DNA of 47,034 nucleotides from Clostridia bacterium (GTDB lineage Bacteria; Bacillota; DULZ01): NCBI GenBank assembly GCA_012840125.1, contig DULZ01000030.1, positions 1 to 47,034 of the forward strand, read 5' to 3'. Shown piece by piece: positions 42,689 to 47,034 of this stretch (position 1 is its first letter; each line of letters starts with the position of its first letter). The notes under the pieces were generated by a model. It saw only the letters and a program-made list of their open reading frames with translations, ran no database searches and was not told where the DNA came from. The position numbers and the translations under genes were made by a program.

Positions 42689-43447
42689 CTACCAGCTGCG
42701 GCTCAAAATCTTCCTTCCCTCGATCCAGCTGATTTTTTGATATCCTATCTCTTGTAAGATTCTCCGTCCCCTGGCAAAATCCCGGCCCACTTCATGGGCC
42801 GCGTGAGCATCGGAGGATAATACCACCGGGATGTCCAGGGCCAGGCACTGCCGCAAAATTGACGGGCTTGGATACATCTCTCGCACCGGTTTGTAAAACC
42901 CGTTGGTGTTTAATTCCACCGCCATCCCTTGTTGCCTGATTTTCTCCAGTACAGGTTTGACGACGGGCAGCAAGTCCCCTTGATAGAAGTAACCGAAAAC
43001 CTTAATGAGGTCTAAATGACCCACCAGTTGAAACAACCCGCTGTCCACGGCCTGGGCCAGGGTAGCAAAGTATTTTTCATACAAGCTGTTGATCTTCCAT
43101 TGTCGGTACCCGCTTAGATAGTCCGGATGATCGAAAGGCCACCCGCCGATGTCGTGGACGGAGCCGATAACGTAGTCATAGGGTTTAGCCTCGATGATGC
43201 GGCGGATCTCCTCCTCCCGGCCGGGTTCGTAATCGATCTCCAAGCCCAGGAGAATCTTCACTTGCGGGTATTCCTGCCGCAGCTCCTCCACCGCCCCTGG
43301 ATCAATCTCGTCCTTATACCATTCATGATCCGTGAAAGCCAGGCCCTTTAAGCCCTTCCTCACAGCTTCCGCTACAAAAGGCCTTAACCTGTCTAAAGTG
43401 TATTTCCCGCCGGTATGCGCCAGCGGGTGCGTATGACAATCAATCAA
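42689..43447 (-). CDS. PHP-family histidinol-phosphatase-like hydrolase
   Basis: The 252-residue protein has the PHP metal motifs: IDCHTHPLAHT at the start, GLAFTDHEWY, LGLEIDYEPG, YVIGSVHDIGGW, VGHLDLIKVFG, and LSSDAHAAHEVG near the end. It is HisK/HisJ-like and most likely hydrolyses a phosphate monoester such as histidinol phosphate, though no his genes are near. The start is TTG at 43447, eight bases after GGAGGTG. A 33-codon frame ends exactly on this start. Confidence 0.87.
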   Translation of the reverse strand: MIDCHTHPLAHTGGKYTLDRLRPFVAEAVRKGLKGLAFTDHEWYKDEIDPGAVEELRQEYPQVKILLGLEIDYEPGREEEIRRIIEAKPYDYVIGSVHDIGGWPFDHPDYLSGYRQWKINSLYEKYFATLAQAVDSGLFQLVGHLDLIKVFGYFYQGDLLPVVKPVLEKIRQQGMAVELNTNGFYKPVREMYPSPSILRQCLALDIPVVLSSDAHAAHEVGRDFARGRRILQEIGYQKISWIEGRKILSRSW

Positions 43448-43548
43448 CCCTCCGTCACCTCCAAGGCACCCTCAAATTCATTACCATACCGCCGTACTCC
43501 ATCTGTCCTCAAGGAGGCACCGGTTTTGAGCGGGTAGTTCATGGGAGC

Positions 43549-43571
43549 AAAAAAGCGAAGCAGCCCTTCAC
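43549..43571 (-). terminator. Terminator upstream of the PHP gene
   Basis: GUGAAG and CUUCGC pair around GGCUG and are followed by TTTTTT on the minus strand. It stands about 100 bases before the PHP start, in a leader position. Confidence 0.7.
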
Positions 43572-43767
43572 CGTGGTCAGCCACCGATCGCCGGGTGCCG
43601 GGTTATGTTTCCGTCGCGCTTAAGTTTAGACCGGAAGGGCTATCAGGACCAGAAAGAATGACATGTACTCCTGACAACTGACGACCGCTGTTGAGCTCAT
43701 CTCCAAATATGGTTCCTCTGAAGTTCCCGCTGAACACCGGTTGCCGGCGTGGCACTTGATAATCAAT
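43572..43767 (-). other. Gene-poor interval with a short protein-like frame
   Basis: The 346 bases between PHP and flxA hold two terminators and little else. A GTG at 43755 opens a 50-codon frame (VFSGNFRGTIFGDELNSG, then RQLSGVHVILSGP) ending at 43603; its tail faintly resembles a carboxypeptidase-regulatory-like domain. A perfect GTGG-CTGA-CCAC hairpin lies near 43577. I cannot assign a function; it may be a gene remnant or a leader RNA. Confidence 0.25.
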
Positions 43768-43789
43768 GAGCCCTGCGGCTGCAGGGCTC
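43768..43789 (-). terminator. Terminator after flxA
   Basis: GAGCCCTGC and GCAGGGCTC form a perfect 9-bp stem with a 4-base loop immediately after flxA. The minus-strand tail is ATTGATTATC, weak in T, so termination may be incomplete. Confidence 0.65.
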
Positions 43790-43793
43790 TTCT

Positions 43794-44633
43794 TTAATAC
43801 TCGTTGGGCATTTGATTGAGTTCAGCCAGGGTGAAGACCGGCCCGTCAAGGCAGACGAATTTGCTGCCGATGTTGCAGCGGCCGCACTTGCCGATGCCGC
43901 ACTTCATCCGCATTTCCAAGGTGGTCACGATTTGCTCCGGAGCAAAATTCATCTTGGCCAGGCTCTGGAGCACAAACTTAATCATGATTGGCGGTCCGCA
44001 AGTCAGCGCAATGGTATTCTCCGGGGAAGGATTAATCTCTTCCAGGAAAGCCGGCACGAAGCCCACATGACCGGTCCAGCTCTCATCGCCCCGGTCCACT
44101 GTTACGTGTACTTCCGTATCCCTGACTTTAGGCCAGTTCTCAAATAAATCGGTCTTGAAGCACAGGTCTGCCGGGGACCTGGCGCCGTAGATGATGGTCA
44201 ACTTGCCGTAATCATCCCGGTGCTCGATGCAGTAATTGATCATGGAGCGCACCGGGGCCAACCCGATACCGCCCCCGATGAACAAGACATCTTTGCCTTT
44301 AAAGAGGTCAATGGGAAAACCGTTGCCATAAGGCCCCCGCACACCGACGGTCTGGCCCACTTCCGCCTCGTGCAGGGCTTCCGTCAGTTTACCCACTTTC
44401 TTAATCGCAAATTCCAGGTGGTCAGGGCCCTGGGTCGTGACGGAAAACATCGCTTCCCCCACATCCAGCAAGGACAGCATCCCCAACTGCCCCGGCATGG
44501 GGGTAAAGGGTTTGCCGTTGTCGGTGGTTACGTGGAAGGTCTTAACATCAGGGGTCTCTTCAACGATCTTAATGATTTTGCCTACGACAGGCAATAAAGG
44601 ATTTCCCTGGCATGATCCGTTGCAGTTGCTCAT
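43794..44633 (-). CDS. flxA: FAD/NAD(P)-binding subunit FlxA (AsrB-like)
   Basis: The 279-residue protein has a ferredoxin-reductase fold: FAD domain (PMPGQLGMLSLLDVGEAMFS, GVRGPYGNGFPIDL), NAD domain (VLFIGGGIGLAPVRSMINYC) and a C-terminal 2Fe-2S motif CGIGKCGRCNIGSKFVC. It most likely oxidises NADH and feeds the Hdr part. It is the last gene of hdrA-flxD-flxC-flxB-flxA, the arrangement of the Flx-Hdr complex. Sulfite reductase subunit AsrB is a close relative and cannot be excluded without the upstream genes, but flxD favours Flx. Confidence 0.85.
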   Translation of the reverse strand: MSNCNGSCQGNPLLPVVGKIIKIVEETPDVKTFHVTTDNGKPFTPMPGQLGMLSLLDVGEAMFSVTTQGPDHLEFAIKKVGKLTEALHEAEVGQTVGVRGPYGNGFPIDLFKGKDVLFIGGGIGLAPVRSMINYCIEHRDDYGKLTIIYGARSPADLCFKTDLFENWPKVRDTEVHVTVDRGDESWTGHVGFVPAFLEEINPSPENTIALTCGPPIMIKFVLQSLAKMNFAPEQIVTTLEMRMKCGIGKCGRCNIGSKFVCLDGPVFTLAELNQMPNEY

Positions 44634-45626
44634 CTACTCCACCTCCCACAGCTGGCTAATCACGCGGGTAATATCTAAGTTCACCGGGCACTTCTGGATG
44701 CAGCGGCCGCAGCCGACACAGCCCACTTCAGAGTATCTTTCGGGAATATACTGGAGCTTGTGGAGGAAACGCTGCCGGACCCGTTCTTTTTTGCTGGGAC
44801 GAGGGTTATGCCCGCCGGCCATCAAAGTATATTCCGCATACATGCAGGAGTCGTAGCAGCGGTATTTGACACCGCAGTTCCCCCTGGTCCTGTTTAAGAT
44901 ATCAAAGCAGTGACAGGTAGGACATAAATAGGTGCAGGTACCGCAGTTGACACACTTGCGGCATATTTCTTCCCACACTTGATGTTCAAACTTGGGCTGC
45001 AAGTGTTCCATCAAACCTTCGGTTTTCACTTTCAAGGTGCAGGGTTTGCCTTCCGGCAGTTCCCCCGCCTCTTCCGCCAGCCTGCCGGCCAAATCGGCCA
45101 GGAGCTTCTCACCGGCTTCCGATTGAGGCGCCAGCAGGATGCTGTCCCCTTTTTCCATCATCATCACATCTGCTAAGGGGGCCCGCGCCGGATTGATACC
45201 CCAGGCATCGCAGAAACAAGTTTCACAGGGCTCGGTACAGCCTAAAGCCATGATGAGACCTTGTTCCCGCTTTTGCTTGTAATACACATCTTCATAACCT
45301 TTAGTGAGAAATACATCATCCAGTACTTTCATGGCATGAACGTCACAAGGACGCATCCCAAACACCACAAAGGGTTCCGGGGGGGCACTGAGATCCTGGA
45401 TGCTGCCCTCTTGCTTGTTAACCCGGTATTCATACATTTCTTCCGTCTGGGGGAAGAACAAACCCTTGGGAGGGAGAAGAGTATTTCCTTCCAGGACCAG
45501 TTCGGCTTCTTTATCCCAGGGAGCAAATTGGGAAATGCCATTTACGGTCACCGGCACAAAGGCTTTCCTTTTGCTGTTCAAGGCTTCCAAAAACTGTGGT
45601 AGATTAGCTTTTTTCACACTCTTCAT
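44634..45626 (-). CDS. flxB: 4Fe-4S protein FlxB (AsrA-like)
   Basis: The 330-residue protein has an N-terminal half without clusters and two C-terminal ferredoxin motifs, CRKCVNCGTCTYLCPTCHC and CVGCGRCIQKCPVNLDI, plus a Cys-rich CTEPCETCFCDAWG. It resembles AsrA and FlxB electron-transfer subunits. Its stop abuts the flxA start and GGGGAGGTGGGA precedes its ATG, 15 bases after flxC. Confidence 0.85.
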   Translation of the reverse strand: MKSVKKANLPQFLEALNSKRKAFVPVTVNGISQFAPWDKEAELVLEGNTLLPPKGLFFPQTEEMYEYRVNKQEGSIQDLSAPPEPFVVFGMRPCDVHAMKVLDDVFLTKGYEDVYYKQKREQGLIMALGCTEPCETCFCDAWGINPARAPLADVMMMEKGDSILLAPQSEAGEKLLADLAGRLAEEAGELPEGKPCTLKVKTEGLMEHLQPKFEHQVWEEICRKCVNCGTCTYLCPTCHCFDILNRTRGNCGVKYRCYDSCMYAEYTLMAGGHNPRPSKKERVRQRFLHKLQYIPERYSEVGCVGCGRCIQKCPVNLDITRVISQLWEVE

Positions 45627-45641
45627 GGCTTCCCACCTCCC

Positions 45642-46529
45642 CTACATAAACTCTTCCGGATCATCAGTTTTGAACATCCCCAAGGGCAGGGGACCTTCAG
45701 GATCCAGCCCGGCTTCATACTCGCCGAACAACTCGTTGATATCTTTGGCGATCTTGTGATGCAAGTCCATAATCGGTACACCCATTGGGCAAACGCGTTC
45801 GCATTCACCGCATTCAATGCACCGCCCGGCTACGTGGAAAGCCCGGACCAGCCCGTAGAACTGGTTGCCCCCTCTTTCCACGGCTCTTTCCAGCCAAGTT
45901 TGCCCTTGATCGAAAACGCATTCCCGGCAGTTGCAGGCGGGACACACATTACGGCAGGCATAGCACCGGATGCATTTATCGTACTGTTTCGCCCAATAAG
46001 CAAACTTCTCCTCGGGATTCATCTTTTCCAGTTCCCCTATCCGGGCAAAGCGGTCTTCTTTGCCGGTGACAGGGACTTCCTCGCCTACCAAGACATCATA
46101 GACCACCGGATTGGGATGAGTGCAGCGGAGGCATTTTACTTCCAGGGGAGCTTCCCCGGCTTTTTCCTTGCCTAAAGCAGCGGCCTGCCTGGCATCCTTC
46201 ATACCGGGACAGGGCACACCGATTAGATAAACTTTATCCCTACTGATCACCAAGTCCTGCACCAGGCGGTTCACGCCCCGGGCATCACATCCCTTGACCA
46301 GGACCGCCACTTTGCCCTCCAGGTGACGGTAGTCCATCAGGTACTTGGCTAGATTGACGGCACAGTATTCATCCCAGACGAGGCGTTCCACATCCTCCGG
46401 TTTCGTAATGAAGACAGGGGTTGAATTATAGAAAAAGGTGCCCTTTTCCCAGCCGATCACCAGCTGGACTTCCTGCTTCTCCAACAGTTCCCTGGCTATT
46501 TCCCGGATTTTCGCAGTTTGTGGGTTCAT
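45642..46529 (-). CDS. flxC: 4Fe-4S dicluster protein FlxC
   Basis: The 295-residue protein carries an FrhB-like N-terminal part (VLVKGCDARGVNRLVQDL, LIGVPCPGMKDA, VKCLRCTHPNPV) and two ferredoxin motifs, CIRCYACRNVCPACNCRECV and CIECGECERVCPMGVPIMD. It probably wires the Flx flavoprotein to the HdrA/FlxD unit. Its ATG overlaps the flxD stop (ATGA). Confidence 0.83.
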   Translation of the reverse strand: MNPQTAKIREIARELLEKQEVQLVIGWEKGTFFYNSTPVFITKPEDVERLVWDEYCAVNLAKYLMDYRHLEGKVAVLVKGCDARGVNRLVQDLVISRDKVYLIGVPCPGMKDARQAAALGKEKAGEAPLEVKCLRCTHPNPVVYDVLVGEEVPVTGKEDRFARIGELEKMNPEEKFAYWAKQYDKCIRCYACRNVCPACNCRECVFDQGQTWLERAVERGGNQFYGLVRAFHVAGRCIECGECERVCPMGVPIMDLHHKIAKDINELFGEYEAGLDPEGPLPLGMFKTDDPEEFM

Positions 46530-46966
46530 TTGGCATCCCTCAACTTCCTATTGGGGCCAAGCGGCCTGATCTGTTCCGTCAGCTCCTCGATAATGGTCGC
46601 GAATTTCACGCTTTCCGAACCGGACACCCAACGGGCTTGGAAGCGCTGGGGATCGATGCCCACATATTCCAGCATCCGCTGCATGATGAGATAACGGCGG
46701 CGCGTAAAGTAATTGCCACTAGCATAGTGGCAGTCGCCCGGGTGTCACCCCGCCACCAACACTGCATCGGCACCTCGCTGGAAGGCCCGCAGCACAAACT
46801 GCGGATTCACCCGCCCGGAGCAAGGCACCCGTATTAACCGCACGTTGGGAGGATACTGGAGGCGGTTAAGACCCGCCAAATCTGCCCCGGCATAAGCGCA
46901 CCAGTGGCAGGTGAAGGCGATCACTTTCGGTTCCCACTGGGAGCCTTGAGCTTGTTCTACAGACAC
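46526..46966 (-). CDS. flxD: Selenocysteine-containing MvhD-family subunit FlxD
   Basis: Read through the in-frame TGA at 46745-46747, the frame is 146 residues, the normal MvhD length. It has [29 protein letters not shown] and AVLVAG-U-HPGDCHY; family members have Cys at the U position, giving VAGCHPGDCHY. The frame and similarity continue to the stop, whose TGA overlaps the flxC start. A perfect 8-bp hairpin starts 12 bases after the TGA, where a bacterial SECIS is expected. MvhD-type subunits pass electrons to HdrA through a 2Fe-2S cluster. The GTG at 46966 has GGAGGTGG upstream and overlaps hdrA. Gene callers would split this gene. Confidence 0.88.
46714..46747 (-). promoter_or_regulatory. 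UGA codon and SECIS-like hairpin in flxD
   Basis: The UGA at 46745-46747 is followed after 12 bases by UGCCACUA-UGC-UAGUGGCA (46714-46732), a perfect 8-bp stem whose apical loop includes a G. The distance (loop about 20 bases downstream) matches bacterial SECIS elements bound by SelB. The stem is inside conserved coding sequence, as required. Confidence 0.85.
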
Positions 46967-47034
46967 AGTGCATCCACCTCCATGAGGATCTGTTCATCGG
47001 TAAACCCTTTCACGTTGATGGCGCTGGAACGGCA
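46957..47034 (-). CDS. hdrA: HdrA-like heterodisulfide reductase subunit A, C-terminal fragment
   Basis: The last 25 codons ([18 protein letters not shown]) end in TAG at 46957-46959 and match the C-terminus of HdrA, the flavin-based electron-bifurcating subunit. Position directly before flxD fits. The rest lies beyond the right edge. Confidence 0.8.
   Translation of the reverse strand, partial: CRSSAINVKGFTDEQILMEVDALCL

Noticed and set aside
43794-45626. AsrAB subunits of anaerobic sulfite reductase
   Set aside because: The two genes are similar, but asrC is absent and flxC, flxD and hdrA precede them, which fits Flx-Hdr.
46745-46966. A complete 73-residue gene ending at the TGA
   Set aside because: It stops inside the most conserved MvhD motif and the same frame continues with HPGDCHY and family sequence to an ATGA overlap with flxC.
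1-47034. tRNA, rRNA, CRISPR arrays, insertion sequences and prophage genes
   Set aside because: I looked for these by eye on both strands and found none; the only mobile-looking DNA is the decayed island near 10.5-12.3 kb, which has no transposase or clear terminal repeats.

Overview
The window comes from a moderately GC-rich, endospore-forming, anaerobic Gram-positive bacterium (Bacillota, Clostridia in the broad sense; a Peptococcaceae- or Moorella-like lineage is my inference, not shown). The evidence is the sporulation set (spoIIGA, sigE, sigG, spoIIR, spoVD-type PBP, ymxH), an oxygen-sensitive class III ribonucleotide reductase, a meso-DAP type murE, bacillithiol genes and an Hdr/Flx electron-bifurcation operon. 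Almost every gene lies on the minus strand, so operons read from high to low coordinates. The one clear exception is a decayed plus-strand island at about 10.46-12.31 kb.

Layout, high to low coordinate. 47.0-43.8 kb: end of hdrA, then flxD (MvhD family, with an in-frame UGA that reads best as selenocysteine), flxC, flxB and flxA. This would be a cytoplasmic NADH/heterodisulfide-reductase-type complex. 43.4-39.3 kb: a PHP phosphatase, an FAD oxidoreductase, a YlbF protein, a PerR-like repressor with its own promoter/operator, a tiny zinc protein, a Crp/Fnr regulator and the bshC-bshB1 pair. 36.8-32.3 kb: a 40-residue orphan peptide, a MoxR/CoxD-like ATPase with a CoxE-like VWA protein, a TPR protein, a 37-residue rubredoxin-like protein and a MetE-fold protein.

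32.1-14.2 kb is a complete dcw cluster: mraZ (three 10-bp-spaced MraZ boxes upstream), rsmH, ftsL, spoVD-type PBP, murE, murF, mraY, murD, ftsW, murG, murC, murB, murA, ftsQ, sbp, ftsZ. There is no ftsA; sepF lies further along at 2.1 kb. 14.1-8.4 kb is the mother-cell/forespore sigma module: spoIIGA-sigE behind a spoIIG-like promoter with a long spacer, then sigG-spoIIR behind a sigma-F type promoter, then ymxH. Between sigE and sigG sits the island: a beta-helix gene with two in-frame TAG codons, a frameshifted small gene and an AraC fragment.

8.3-5.3 kb: nrdR-nrdD-nrdG behind a promoter carrying two NrdR boxes 31 bp apart. 5.1-0.4 kb: pgeF, a HlyD-like membrane protein, yggS, sepF, proC, yggT and divIVA, the usual division-associated tail of this cluster. 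0.39-0.001 kb: a T-box leader with an AUC specifier and the first codons of ileS.

The strongest non-routine observations are the selenocysteine FlxD with a textbook hairpin after the UGA, the decaying island that splits sigE from sigG (both nonsense codons fit C-to-T change inside CCAGG), and several genes too short for routine gene calling.
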